From Clostridia bacterium (lineage in GTDB: Bacteria; Bacillota; Clostridia; Oscillospirales; CAG-272), in assembly GCA_017556845.1 (NCBI GenBank), contig JAFYMA010000156.1, forward strand, positions 1-11,308: DNA of 11,308 nucleotides, in the 5' to 3' direction. This document shows, piece by piece, positions 1 to 7,260 of the stretch. Position 1 is the stretch's first letter. Each line of letters opens with the position of its first letter. Below the pieces are notes generated by a model that saw nothing but the letters and a program-made list of their open reading frames with translations, was not told where the DNA came from and searched no databases. Position numbers and translations under genes: made by a program.

Positions 1-752
1 AATCTATCAAGCTTCATTTTCTTTAACGAAGATATAATATATTCCTTATCATATATATCATCTTGAAGGATAAACATATCAGTGATATGCTTTATGCCTA
101 CACCGCCGTCAATATAATGCTTTGCAAGATGCATAAATATGTATATATAGTTTTCTGTCGGCAGAAGCTCATATCTGTTTTTTGTACCGTCTACGAGCCG
201 TGCTCTTTCCCAGACGTTTTCAAAATACTCAAACATCTCCTTATGGCTTGCAGATACGAGATATTTATGCATTTCTATCGTTGTCTTACCCTTTTTAAAG
301 GTAAAATCATGATCGCTTTCCATATGCTCACTATACCCCAAAGACGTCATTATCTCTTTTATTTTCGGATAATCAGCGGGATCTATGAGTATATCAGCGT
401 CACTCATTTCACGCATATCACTCTTCGGATATCTGCTTTTAAGAACAGTCCCCTTTACGGGCATATGCTTTATTCCGTTTTTTTCAAAAAGGTCGCATAC
501 TGTGTTTATTTCATACAGCTGCTCCTCACTGACCATAAGGTTTTTACAACAGCGCGAAAAAAGCCTTTTCATTCCGTCACACGATATATCAACGCCGCAT
601 AAAACCGCGCCCTCGTACAGAATATTAGTGATCTGATGCTCGTTTGCAAGATCTATAAGCTCTTCTATGTTAAAACCATCAGGTAAAACGGAGCTTTCTC
701 CGCTCAGAGCGCTCTTTATAACGGGAGCTATGATTCTGTAATCAACTGCCAT
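1..752 (-). CDS. Nucleotidyltransferase-fold protein (NTP_transf_5-like), 3' end beyond window
   Basis: Open minus-strand frame from the ATG at 752-750 to the left edge with no stop, giving about 250 residues. The ATG shares one base with the stop codon of the upstream dehydratase (TAATG), so translation is probably coupled. The first ~95 residues look helical. Then comes the nucleotidyltransferase signature: a Lys-Gly pair at 100-101 (MPVKGTVLKSRYP), followed by REMSDADILID with Asp118 and Asp120 as the likely metal-binding pair. A strand with IEMHK follows near 160-164. This pattern fits the 'uncharacterised nucleotidyltransferase' family PF14907, whose members are usually about 350-400 residues, so some 100 or more residues are missing off the window. 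The family occurs in polysaccharide and peptide natural-product loci, but its substrate is generally unknown. Its position as last visible gene of a polysaccharide operon suggests transfer of a nucleotidyl group to a sugar, lipid-linked intermediate or protein partner; this is inference. Confidence 0.8.
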   Translation of the reverse strand, partial: MAVDYRIIAPVIKSALSGESSVLPDGFNIEELIDLANEHQITNILYEGAVLCGVDISCDGMKRLFSRCCKNLMVSEEQLYEINTVCDLFEKNGIKHMPVKGTVLKSRYPKSDMREMSDADILIDPADYPKIKEIMTSLGYSEHMESDHDFTFKKGKTTIEMHKYLVSASHKEMFEYFENVWERARLVDGTKNRYELLPTENYIYIFMHLAKHYIDGGVGIKHITDMFILQDDIYDKEYIISSLKKMKLDR

Positions 753-1801
753 TACAGCTTTCCTTCCATACTTTTCAGCTCATTTTGAATATATTCAAGC
801 GAAAGCAGCTTTTCTTTCACCTGCTCAACGTCAAGCAGCTCTGTATTATTTGAATCAAACTTACGCAGAAGATTTCTCGTAGTATCTCCACTCTTTACGT
901 ATTTGTCATAGTTAAGTCCGCGCGTATCTGCCGGTACACGGTAAAAGTCACCAAGGTCTATTGCACTTGCACATTCCTCGTTTGTAAGAAGAGTTTCGTA
1001 CATTTTTTCGCCGTGGCGTATACCGATTATCTTAATTTCAGTTTCGGGAGCAAAAAGCTGTTTTACCGCTTCCGCCAGCACTCTGATAGTGCAAGCAGGA
1101 GCCTTTTGAACGAATATATCACCCGAAACACAATTTTTGAACGCAAAAAGAACAAGGTCGACCGCTTCGTCAAGCGACATTATAAATCTCGTCATTTCAG
1201 GCTCTGTAATCGTTATAGGATTGCCTGCCTTGATCTGATCTATCCAAAGCGGTATTACCGAGCCTCTGCTGCACATAACATTACCGTATCTTGTACAGCA
1301 GATCTTTGTTTTTTCGGGGTCTACCGTTCTTGATTTGGCAACGATCACCTTTTCCATCATCGCCTTGCTCGTACCCATAGCATTAACAGGATATGCCGCT
1401 TTATCTGTCGAAAGGCAGACTATACTTTTAACACCTGACTCTATCGCAGCAGTAAGGACGTTATCAGTACCGATAACATTCGTCTTAACCGCTTCCAAAG
1501 GAAAGTATTCGCATGACGGAACCTGCTTCAATGCTGCTGCATGAAATATGTAATCCACTCCGTACATTGCATTTTTGACACTGTTTATATCTCGCACGTC
1601 GCCTATATAGAACTTGATCTTGTCAGACGCCTGAGGCATAATTGCCTGAAACTCATGGCGCATATCATCCTGCTTTTTTTCATCTCTGGAGAATATACGT
1701 ATTTCACCGATGTCAGTTTTGAGAAAACGTCTCAAAACAGCGTTACCAAATGAACCTGTACCTCCGGTAATAAGCAAAGTTTTATCTGAAAACAAAGACA
1801 T
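752..1801 (-). CDS. capE: UDP-N-acetylglucosamine 4,6-dehydratase/5-epimerase, CapE/WbjB type
   Basis: A 349-residue extended short-chain dehydrogenase. Family members convert UDP-GlcNAc to a UDP-2-acetamido-2,6-dideoxy-4-hexulose of L-arabino configuration, the first step to UDP-L-FucNAc, in the cytoplasm. Visible features are the NAD(P)-binding GGTGSFG at 13-19, FSRDEKKQDDMR at 37-48, GDVRD at 67-71, HAAALKQVP at 87-95, and the active-site stretch STDKAAYPVNAMGTSK at 131-146. In that stretch Met142 occupies the Tyr place of the usual YxxxK motif and Lys146 is kept, as in characterised CapE-like enzymes. The C-terminal ~60 residues (RHGEKMYETLL onward) match the polysaccharide-biosynthesis C-terminal extension of CapE/WbjB. 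Length and motif wording follow WbjB/CapE closely rather than membrane-bound CapD or PseB. It is preceded by a textbook Shine-Dalgarno site 27 bases after the flippase stop. CapF- and CapG-like partners are not in view and may lie further downstream. Confidence 0.93.
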   Translation of the reverse strand: MSLFSDKTLLITGGTGSFGNAVLRRFLKTDIGEIRIFSRDEKKQDDMRHEFQAIMPQASDKIKFYIGDVRDINSVKNAMYGVDYIFHAAALKQVPSCEYFPLEAVKTNVIGTDNVLTAAIESGVKSIVCLSTDKAAYPVNAMGTSKAMMEKVIVAKSRTVDPEKTKICCTRYGNVMCSRGSVIPLWIDQIKAGNPITITEPEMTRFIMSLDEAVDLVLFAFKNCVSGDIFVQKAPACTIRVLAEAVKQLFAPETEIKIIGIRHGEKMYETLLTNEECASAIDLGDFYRVPADTRGLNYDKYVKSGDTTRNLLRKFDSNNTELLDVEQVKEKLLSLEYIQNELKSMEGKL

Positions 1802-1809
1802 TTTTTCTT

Positions 1810-1817
1810 CCTCCTTT
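1810..1817 (-). promoter_or_regulatory. Strong Shine-Dalgarno of capE
   Basis: Reads AAAGGAGG on the minus strand, eight bases before the ATG at 1801. It is a near-perfect anti-SD complement and fixes the start of the dehydratase gene. It is clearly stronger than the sites in front of the flippase and polymerase genes, so the sugar-nucleotide enzyme may be translated more heavily than the membrane proteins; that last point is inference. Confidence 0.85.
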
Positions 1818-1828
1818 AAATTAAGTTA

Positions 1829-3112
1829 TTAGGTTCCTTTTAAAAAATCTTTTATCAAAGCGGGATTAAGTCCCGCAATTATTAATTTATTGTTATACCG
1901 CAGCGGCTTTAAAATGATACCAACTATTACATTCGTAAATAGCTGTGTGATTACAGAAGCAACAGCTGCTCCTATCTCACCCCATAGCGGTATAAAAACA
2001 AAATTCAAAATGATATTCATTGCCGCACCGCACAAATTTACACGCCACAAGTATTTCTGCTTTCCTACTGCAAGTATCCACACATCACGCACGGCACCCA
2101 TATACGAAAAAGTTGAAAACCATACGCAGACACGCAAAATAGGAACGGCCGGAATATATGCACTACCATTCATAATGTATATGATCGGAAAAGCCATGAC
2201 TGTCATTCCAACGCTTTGTATTAGTGACAGATATATAATTATACAGTACAACAGACTGACACTTTTTTCAAAAGCTCCTTCACTGATTTTACGGTTTTCG
2301 AAAATCATCGGAAGTAACGAATTAATTATGGCAACAAAAATAAAGGATGTTATTGTAGCGCAATTTGATGCCGCGGAATAATATCCTGTCGCCGCATCAC
2401 CTTTCATAAGATTAAGCATGATTTTATCCGTTTGAGCAAAAATTGTTACCATCATTGAAGAAATGATATAATATTTGCTTTTAGATAGCAGCCTTTTTAG
2501 TACATTGAAGGAAAATATAAATCGCTGACTTTCCAATTTTCTGTATATAATAATCAAGATAATTGAAATGAGCAAGTATCCTATTCCATCGGATATTGCG
2601 AACCAGTATACATTCTTTTTCAAGAAAATAAGTATACCTTTATATGAGAACGTGACGCAATATACAATAAGTGAAACCACAGCCACATATTTTGAAAGAT
2701 ACTTTGATTGAAACCATAAACGTATCAATTCAAACGATTGAAAAAGCAGAACCAAGCTATACAAGGCACAAACGATACTTGTATCCTTGCTATCTGCATT
2801 AGCTATGAGAGAAAAGCATGTCATGCCAACCATACAAGCAAGTGAAGTCAATGCACTGGCGATGATGGATGTACCGTATATTTTCCCCTCTTCTTTTGAA
2901 TTGCCTATTGTTTGCTGAATAAGTATCTCTTCCAATCCAAGTTTAGAGATAGGGAGGAAAAATGCTGCTACTGATGCGGCATAACTGATAATACCGTACA
3001 GTGAAGGTCCGAGATACCGCGTTACATAAGCATTAATTATCAAGCCGAGAACAGCTTGTATTATTTTGCATATTAGCAACCATGACAAATTGTTGATTAC
3101 TTTATCTTTCAT
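1829..3112 (-). CDS. Wzx-like oligosaccharide flippase (polysaccharide biosynthesis MATE/MOP family)
   Basis: A 427-residue, strongly hydrophobic protein with about 12 predicted membrane helices from residue ~10 to the C terminus. Family hallmarks are YLGPSLYGIISYA near residue 33, the central loop with QTDKIMLNLMKGDAATGYYSAA, and the late segment NFVFIPLWGEIGAAVASV, all typical of PF01943/Wzx proteins. The expected role is moving undecaprenyl-diphosphate-linked repeat units from the cytoplasmic to the outer leaflet. The ATG at 3112 lies inside the end of the GT4 gene (11-base overlap, different frame), and no good Shine-Dalgarno precedes it, so translation probably depends on coupling to the GT4 gene. 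The gene looks visibly more AT-rich than the enzymes around it, as is common for repeat-unit-specific flippases exchanged between strains. Substrate specificity cannot be read from the sequence. Confidence 0.9.
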   Translation of the reverse strand: MKDKVINNLSWLLICKIIQAVLGLIINAYVTRYLGPSLYGIISYAASVAAFFLPISKLGLEEILIQQTIGNSKEEGKIYGTSIIASALTSLACMVGMTCFSLIANADSKDTSIVCALYSLVLLFQSFELIRLWFQSKYLSKYVAVVSLIVYCVTFSYKGILIFLKKNVYWFAISDGIGYLLISIILIIIYRKLESQRFIFSFNVLKRLLSKSKYYIISSMMVTIFAQTDKIMLNLMKGDAATGYYSAASNCATITSFIFVAIINSLLPMIFENRKISEGAFEKSVSLLYCIIIYLSLIQSVGMTVMAFPIIYIMNGSAYIPAVPILRVCVWFSTFSYMGAVRDVWILAVGKQKYLWRVNLCGAAMNIILNFVFIPLWGEIGAAVASVITQLFTNVIVGIILKPLRYNNKLIIAGLNPALIKDFLKGT

Positions 3113-4295
3113 TTTTTAAATACAGATCCAAATATTCCTTGAACCTTTTATTATCATCAAACAAAGCAGCGCGCCTTAAGCACGCCTCCTGATCAAACGG
3201 ATGCTCTTTCTTTACGTATTCTATTGCGTCAAGCATTGAATCCACATCACAATCCACGGTCATGCCACACGTATCGTCTATTGCCTCCGGACTTCCTCCT
3301 GTGTTAAAGGTAATAACAGGCGTACCGCAAGCTAAAGCCTCCAAATTAACTGTAGGAAAATTATCCTCTCGCGTGGGATTCAAAAAAACGTCGCACGCGG
3401 TATATATTTCCGCAAGTCGCCGCTGATCCTTGGTTCTTTCAATAGAAATTATTCGTTCAGGCAAGGAAACGCCCATATCTTTATTCGAGCCCACAAGAAC
3501 GATCGCATATTCATCGGAAAGTTTTTCCGCTAAATCAATAAATACGTCCACGCCTTTGTTGTGGTGCCAATCGAAACAAACACCTAAAACAATAAATTTT
3601 TCTTCGATTCCGTATTCTTTTCTGAAATCACTGGGAGCAGGTTTAAATATACTAAGGTTTATTCCATTGTTTATGACTTTTGTTTCGTACGATCCTAAAA
3701 ACGACTTTTCCACAAGCTCCGCCAACCATTTAGAAGGTGTAACTATCGTTAAATCGAGATCAGAGAAGCTTTTTTTCTTTTTAGCATAGAGTTTTGCACT
3801 CTTGTCAAAAAAACAACTGTACGATTTCCGCAATATACAATCACAACATCCACGAAGCCATTTATCACATTCAGCAGCAGAAAAATACGGGCAATATCCT
3901 GTAAACGCCCAACAGTCATGGAACGTCCATATAAGGCGTATTTTTTTTTGTTTGAAATACGAAAACAGCATTTCCAAGTCACAATTATGGGAGTGTAAAT
4001 TATGCAAATGAACAATATCGGGAGCTTCTTTGTCAAGCATACGTATAAGTCTTTTTGTGATTAAACGAGCATTAAATCCCTGGTTTCCAAAAATATATGC
4101 TCCAAATGCATAAAGTTTAGTATAAAAAAGATTGGAATAGGATTTCCCATATTTTTTTTCATTTTCAACACCGTGTTTTATGGAATACAGAACACAGTTT
4201 TCTATATTATTCTGATCTAATAATTGTGCGATCGAAACACATATTTTTCCCGTGCTTCCAACACCGCACGTAGCGTTTATCTGTACTACCTTCAC
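3102..4295 (-). CDS. Glycosyltransferase family 4 (GT-B fold), WcaC-like
   Basis: A 397-residue GT-B glycosyltransferase, predicted to add one sugar from a nucleotide donor to the growing lipid-linked oligosaccharide at the cytoplasmic membrane face, retaining configuration. The N-terminal acceptor half starts MKVVQINATCGVGSTGK and contains HLHNLHSH at 97-104. A Cys-rich insert follows (HDCWAFTGYC at 127-135, then Cys143, 150, 151, 153). The C-terminal donor half has GVCFDWHHNKGVD (238-250) and the signature EDNFPTVNLEALACGTPV at 310-327, where Glu310/Asp311 and Glu319 form the variant of the GT4 EX7E motif, followed by NTGGSPEAI. The start is GTG at 4295, overlapping the polymerase stop as GTGA. 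A GAGGTG Shine-Dalgarno lies about eight bases upstream, supporting this non-ATG start. Donor and acceptor are unknown. Confidence 0.92.
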   Translation of the reverse strand: MKVVQINATCGVGSTGKICVSIAQLLDQNNIENCVLYSIKHGVENEKKYGKSYSNLFYTKLYAFGAYIFGNQGFNARLITKRLIRMLDKEAPDIVHLHNLHSHNCDLEMLFSYFKQKKIRLIWTFHDCWAFTGYCPYFSAAECDKWLRGCCDCILRKSYSCFFDKSAKLYAKKKKSFSDLDLTIVTPSKWLAELVEKSFLGSYETKVINNGINLSIFKPAPSDFRKEYGIEEKFIVLGVCFDWHHNKGVDVFIDLAEKLSDEYAIVLVGSNKDMGVSLPERIISIERTKDQRRLAEIYTACDVFLNPTREDNFPTVNLEALACGTPVITFNTGGSPEAIDDTCGMTVDCDVDSMLDAIEYVKKEHPFDQEACLRRAALFDDNKRFKEYLDLYLKNER

Positions 4296-5371
4296 TTCCA
4301 GAACACCTCGTAGGGGAATATGTTAAGAAGATCTTCACTCGTATGCATATCAACAAAAAATCTGACAGTAAAAACCACATTCATAGCAATGAGTGACAGC
4401 TCAGAAAGTCTTTTTGTACTTTTATCATAGCTTGCAGCGATTTTCGGTATCAATATCGGCAAGAACAACATGTAATAATAATTAATACGCATTGCGATCG
4501 TATGAACAGGAGCAAACGACTGAACGATTATTATAAAGTACAGGAAATTTCTCATTCCTCGTGTATTGTCATCAATCGTTTCCTCGTCCGGTATTACATA
4601 TGAGTATACGATGAATATGACAAACAAGATCAGCATCGTATAAGATCCCGTATTCGTTATTTCACCGTATTTATCAAAATACCCCTCTGTAAACGTGTTA
4701 AATACCATTCTCAAAATTTGCTCATTGAACAAAATGCAAAGTCCGGTTATAGGCATAAAGAAGTATGCAAAATTGCGGCCGAACTTAATATGATAAAGCG
4801 GATACATTGCAAGCATAACGATAGCGGATTTATGAAACAAAGCCGCTATCAGAACCATAATTACAAACCATACGGGCTTTTTATTTTTTATCAGATAATA
4901 TATCGGAACCGCAAACGCCATCGCACACGTCTGACGCAATCCGGAGAAAAACATCGCAAACGGTGCAACTGTCACAAACAGTATCATGGTCAGATACGGA
5001 TATTCCGATTCCTTCTGGTACATTATCCAGAACGGGATCGTGGAAAAAAGAGCCACAATCACTATCATCCATCGGAAATCATCAGTAAGCAATCCAACGA
5101 GGTATTGCAGTATACGATAACCTATCTCAACTCTGTAGATGTCAAGGGAAGCGAAAAAGTCTCTGGTCAAGGTCATCTCGAACATTTCCTGATAATTATC
5201 AAGATCGACGCCGATCTCTATTCCTCTGCAAGCGAGGATGATGAAAAATAACAGAAAAAACGATCCGAGTATCAGCTTTTTAAAATCAAATCCTCGTGTC
5301 TTATACGTCAAATGGTCGGTAAAGACCATAAGCACCGCAGGAACGAGTATAAGAATGTAATATGGCAACAT
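4292..5371 (-). CDS. EpsG/Wzy-like polysaccharide polymerase
   Basis: A 359-residue integral membrane protein with roughly ten hydrophobic helices. It carries the EpsG-family (PF14897) N-terminal pattern: a transmembrane helix, then ACRGIEIGVDLDNYQEMF at about 47-64 (Arg49, Asp56, Tyr60), then IEVGYRILQYLV. A second typical cluster is SGLRQTCAMAFAVPIYYLI followed by ALFHKSAIVML. Such proteins are thought to join flipped repeat units on the outer membrane leaflet. Their sequences are poorly conserved, so assignment rests on topology, these short motifs and the position between two glycosyltransferases and a flippase. It starts 10 bases after the GT2 stop. Upstream AAGGAT lies somewhat far from the ATG, suggesting modest initiation or coupling. 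It ends in a four-base GTGA overlap with the GT4 gene. Confidence 0.87.
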   Translation of the reverse strand: MLPYYILILVPAVLMVFTDHLTYKTRGFDFKKLILGSFFLLFFIILACRGIEIGVDLDNYQEMFEMTLTRDFFASLDIYRVEIGYRILQYLVGLLTDDFRWMIVIVALFSTIPFWIMYQKESEYPYLTMILFVTVAPFAMFFSGLRQTCAMAFAVPIYYLIKNKKPVWFVIMVLIAALFHKSAIVMLAMYPLYHIKFGRNFAYFFMPITGLCILFNEQILRMVFNTFTEGYFDKYGEITNTGSYTMLILFVIFIVYSYVIPDEETIDDNTRGMRNFLYFIIIVQSFAPVHTIAMRINYYYMLFLPILIPKIAASYDKSTKRLSELSLIAMNVVFTVRFFVDMHTSEDLLNIFPYEVFWK

Positions 5372-5381
5372 TATCGTTATC

Positions 5382-6350
5382 TTATCCTTGTGTTTTTACT
5401 TTTCTTACAACTGAGTAGTACATCTGTCTTATGAAAGGACGTATGTTACCGTACGATGTCAGAATTTTCAAATTCAAAATATTGAATACACTGAACAGCT
5501 TTTTGCGTTTTGCATATGCTATACATTTTGCAACCACCTTTTCACCGTTGTGCTTTGCATTAAATTTTGCAAACACGTAAAGATAGTTGTTTTTCTTGTC
5601 GGAAACACGAAGAAGATCCGGCAGCAGCTTGTCCGCCATCAGAACACAGTCGCTGTAAAAAATGCTTTTTCCCGTTTGCGTAAGCTGCTTATCGTGCACA
5701 CGCGCTTCAACGAATTTGCCATCTGCGGCTATAATCGAATATCCTTTGATAAAAATCATCGCCCACATCTGTGTATCTTGGCAGTACCGCATTTTTTCGT
5801 CAAATACACCGCATTCGTCAAATGCCTTTTTGGGTATCATCAGACTGCAGCCGTGCAGGGATCCACGCTCAAAAACAGCATTGAGAGGAATGCCCCAATC
5901 ATATGTCTTGCCGTTTTCAAAACGGAATTTATGAATATCCGAAAGAGGCTTTGACGAAGCGTTTATACAGCAGTAGTCACATATTGCAACCAAACGGTCA
6001 GACTTTGATGATGTAAGCAATTCGACCTGCGATGCTATTTTTTCGGGTTTGTATCTGTCATCGTGCGAAAGCCAGGAAAAATACTCCCCCCTCATATTTC
6101 TTATACCGACATTCAAAGCGGAGGAAACGCCGCCGTTTTTTTCTTTTGCTATATACCGTATCCGATCGCCGTACGAAAGTGCTATTTTTTCCGTAAGACC
6201 GTCATCGGAAGATCCGTCGTTTACGACTATTATTTCAATATTGCAGTACGTTTGTGCCAACGCACTTTCAATAGCCTCTTTGACATAATTACTGCCGTTG
6301 TATACGGGAATTATGATCGAAACTAACGGCTGACCGTTTTGAATGTTCAT
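5382..6350 (-). CDS. Glycosyltransferase family 2 (GT-A fold), first gene of the polysaccharide operon
   Basis: A 322-residue inverting GT-A enzyme. The N terminus has VSIIIPVYNGSNYVKEAIES (10-29), then QTYCNIEIIVVNDGSSDDG with Asp45 binding the nucleotide. NGGVSSALNVGI follows at 72-83, the metal-binding acidic motif LSHDDRY at 94-100 (Asp97/Asp98), and CQDTQMW near 190-196 with Asp192 as candidate catalytic base. There are no membrane helices, so it should act on the cytoplasmic face, adding a sugar to the lipid-linked repeat unit. It is the first gene after the leftward promoter; the ATG at 6350 has GGAG about eight bases upstream. The C-terminal ~90 residues (from about 230) are basic and less conserved, perhaps for membrane association. 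The transferred sugar cannot be deduced. Confidence 0.92.
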   Translation of the reverse strand: MNIQNGQPLVSIIIPVYNGSNYVKEAIESALAQTYCNIEIIVVNDGSSDDGLTEKIALSYGDRIRYIAKEKNGGVSSALNVGIRNMRGEYFSWLSHDDRYKPEKIASQVELLTSSKSDRLVAICDYCCINASSKPLSDIHKFRFENGKTYDWGIPLNAVFERGSLHGCSLMIPKKAFDECGVFDEKMRYCQDTQMWAMIFIKGYSIIAADGKFVEARVHDKQLTQTGKSIFYSDCVLMADKLLPDLLRVSDKKNNYLYVFAKFNAKHNGEKVVAKCIAYAKRKKLFSVFNILNLKILTSYGNIRPFIRQMYYSVVRKVKTQG

Positions 6351-6439
6351 ATACTATCTCCAAGCCAAAAAAACTGTATGACATACACACTAAGCAAAAA
6401 GCGTCAATATAACAAAAATCCGCAAGCATATATAATTGA

Positions 6440-6468
6440 ATTATACTATATTTTTATTATTAAGTCAA
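6440..6468 (-). promoter_or_regulatory. Sigma-A promoter of the polysaccharide operon
   Basis: On the minus strand there is a -35 box TTGACT (6468-6463), a 17-base spacer and a -10 box TATAAT (6445-6440): one mismatch to consensus with ideal spacing. Transcription should begin near 6433, leaving an untranslated leader of about 80 bases before the GT2 start at 6350. No other promoter of this quality is seen in the short gaps between the six leftward genes, so this is probably the main promoter of the operon. Confidence 0.8.
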
Positions 6469-6515
6469 CCCATTTTTAAAATAAAATTGCATTTCGTTTT
6501 ATAAATTTATTATAC

Positions 6516-6535
6516 ACTTTTAGAATACTAAAAGT
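6516..6535. promoter_or_regulatory. Perfect inverted repeat between the divergent promoters (possible operator)
   Basis: Arms ACTTTTAG and CTAAAAGT are exact reverse complements separated by AATA. It lies about 50 bases behind the leftward -35 box and about 80 behind the rightward one. An 8+8 perfect palindrome suits a dimeric DNA-binding regulator. It is not followed by a T-tract, so it is not an obvious terminator. The surroundings are very AT-rich, so a chance palindrome cannot be excluded. No regulator gene is visible in the window. Confidence 0.4.
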
Positions 6536-6613
6536 TAACAAAAAATTATAGATATTTTTACACAAAAAGACCTTTCCCCTTTTGTTTTTTTGAAGTTTGA
6601 TAGCTAAAATTTC

Positions 6614-6642
6614 TTGACAATGTTCCCTATTTGTTGTATAAT
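6614..6642 (+). promoter_or_regulatory. Perfect-consensus sigma-A promoter of the rightward unit
   Basis: TTGACA at 6614-6619, a 17-base spacer, and TATAAT at 6637-6642: both hexamers are exact consensus with ideal spacing. Transcription should start near 6649. Any coding start upstream of that point (for example the in-frame TTG at 6631, which contains the -10 box downstream of it) is therefore excluded. Such a strong promoter suggests either high constitutive expression or control by a repressor. Confidence 0.88.
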
Positions 6643-6675
6643 GATACACAGTTTATGGCGATATTTTTTAGGGGG

Positions 6676-7251
6676 GTGAACACCGTAAAAAGCAATGTAA
6701 AAGCAATCCTTAAGCTAAATCGACGAGTGCTCGCACTGACGACCGTCGGATGTATTTTGGGACTTATACTGTGTATAAGTATGTTCATCTGGATATCGAG
6801 CGACAGTCCTGCTGAGGTTGAGAAGTTGATTTTTGGAAAGATAGCATTCGCTGTTTTGGCGTTATTGCTTATTGCCGCTACCGTTTACTGCTATTCACGG
6901 CTTTACATAACTCTTTACTTTACAGACAAGGGTATCAAATACTGCCGTGCATTCAGATGCACCCGCTATCACTCATACGATTACTATTCTTATGTATTTC
7001 TCGCATCAAATTCGCGGCACGGACGCAGAATAAAAAACGACAAAAAGACTTATTATCTGATCCTCTCACGGAACATTTACTGCGACTACGATCTGTGTCA
7101 CGCAGGAAGGATATACAACAAGCACCATACTATAAAGCTATTTTACAGCGACGAATTGTACAGTCTGCTTATGCGCGTTTTACCACCGGAAAATCAAAAA
7201 TACCTTGCCGACGCACTTAACAAAGAGGAAGAAAAAAGGATATATTTTTAG
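6676..7251 (+). CDS. Two-helix membrane protein with PH-like cytoplasmic tail, function unknown
   Basis: About 191 residues if started at the GTG at 6676. After a short basic N terminus (NTVKSNVKAILKLNRR) come two membrane helices, roughly residues 18-40 and 52-73. Then a ~115-residue soluble tail begins RLYITLYFTDKGIKYCRAF and continues with alternating strand-like segments (YYSYVFLASN, KTYYLILSRN, HTIKLFYSDELYSLLMRVLP). Two helices followed by a beta-rich domain ending in a helix resemble bacterial PH-like/YcxB-type proteins; this is a fold guess, not a firm family match. The start is uncertain: ATG at 6655 is also in frame but would leave only about six leader bases, and the strong GGGGGGTGA Shine-Dalgarno-like run overlaps the GTG. 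It is followed nine bases later by the hydrolase-like gene, whose ribosome site overlaps this gene's stop codon, so the two are surely co-transcribed. Confidence 0.75.
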   Translation: MNTVKSNVKAILKLNRRVLALTTVGCILGLILCISMFIWISSDSPAEVEKLIFGKIAFAVLALLLIAATVYCYSRLYITLYFTDKGIKYCRAFRCTRYHSYDYYSYVFLASNSRHGRRIKNDKKTYYLILSRNIYCDYDLCHAGRIYNKHHTIKLFYSDELYSLLMRVLPPENQKYLADALNKEEEKRIYF

Positions 7252-7254
7252 GAG
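7250..7254 (+). promoter_or_regulatory. Ribosome binding site overlapping the upstream stop codon
   Basis: AGGAG begins within the TAG stop of the membrane-protein gene and lies six bases before the ATG at 7261. It fixes the start of the hydrolase-like protein, which matters because this start gives a protein with no secretion signal, and it ties the two genes into one transcript. Confidence 0.8.
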
Positions 7255-7260
7255 AAAGCA

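Noticed and set aside
63..636. Two overlapping plus-strand open frames
   Set aside because: They lie opposite the nucleotidyltransferase gene, whose minus-strand frame carries clear family motifs; the plus-strand translations show none.
3749..4036. A 95-residue minus-strand frame inside the GT4 gene
   Set aside because: It is out of frame within a strongly supported glycosyltransferase, with no ribosome site or recognisable domain.
6375..6387. TGTATG-A-CATACA palindrome in the leader of the leftward operon
   Set aside because: Six-base arms in AT-rich sequence downstream of the promoter are easily expected by chance; no supporting second copy was seen.
6562..6592. A-rich stretch, C-run and T-tract resembling a terminator
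   Set aside because: The possible stem is only 5-6 A/T-rich pairs with a bulge and a large loop, and no gene ends just upstream on the plus strand.
6631..6675. In-frame TTG start for the first rightward gene
   Set aside because: It lies upstream of the predicted transcription start and includes the -10 box, so it would not be on the transcript.
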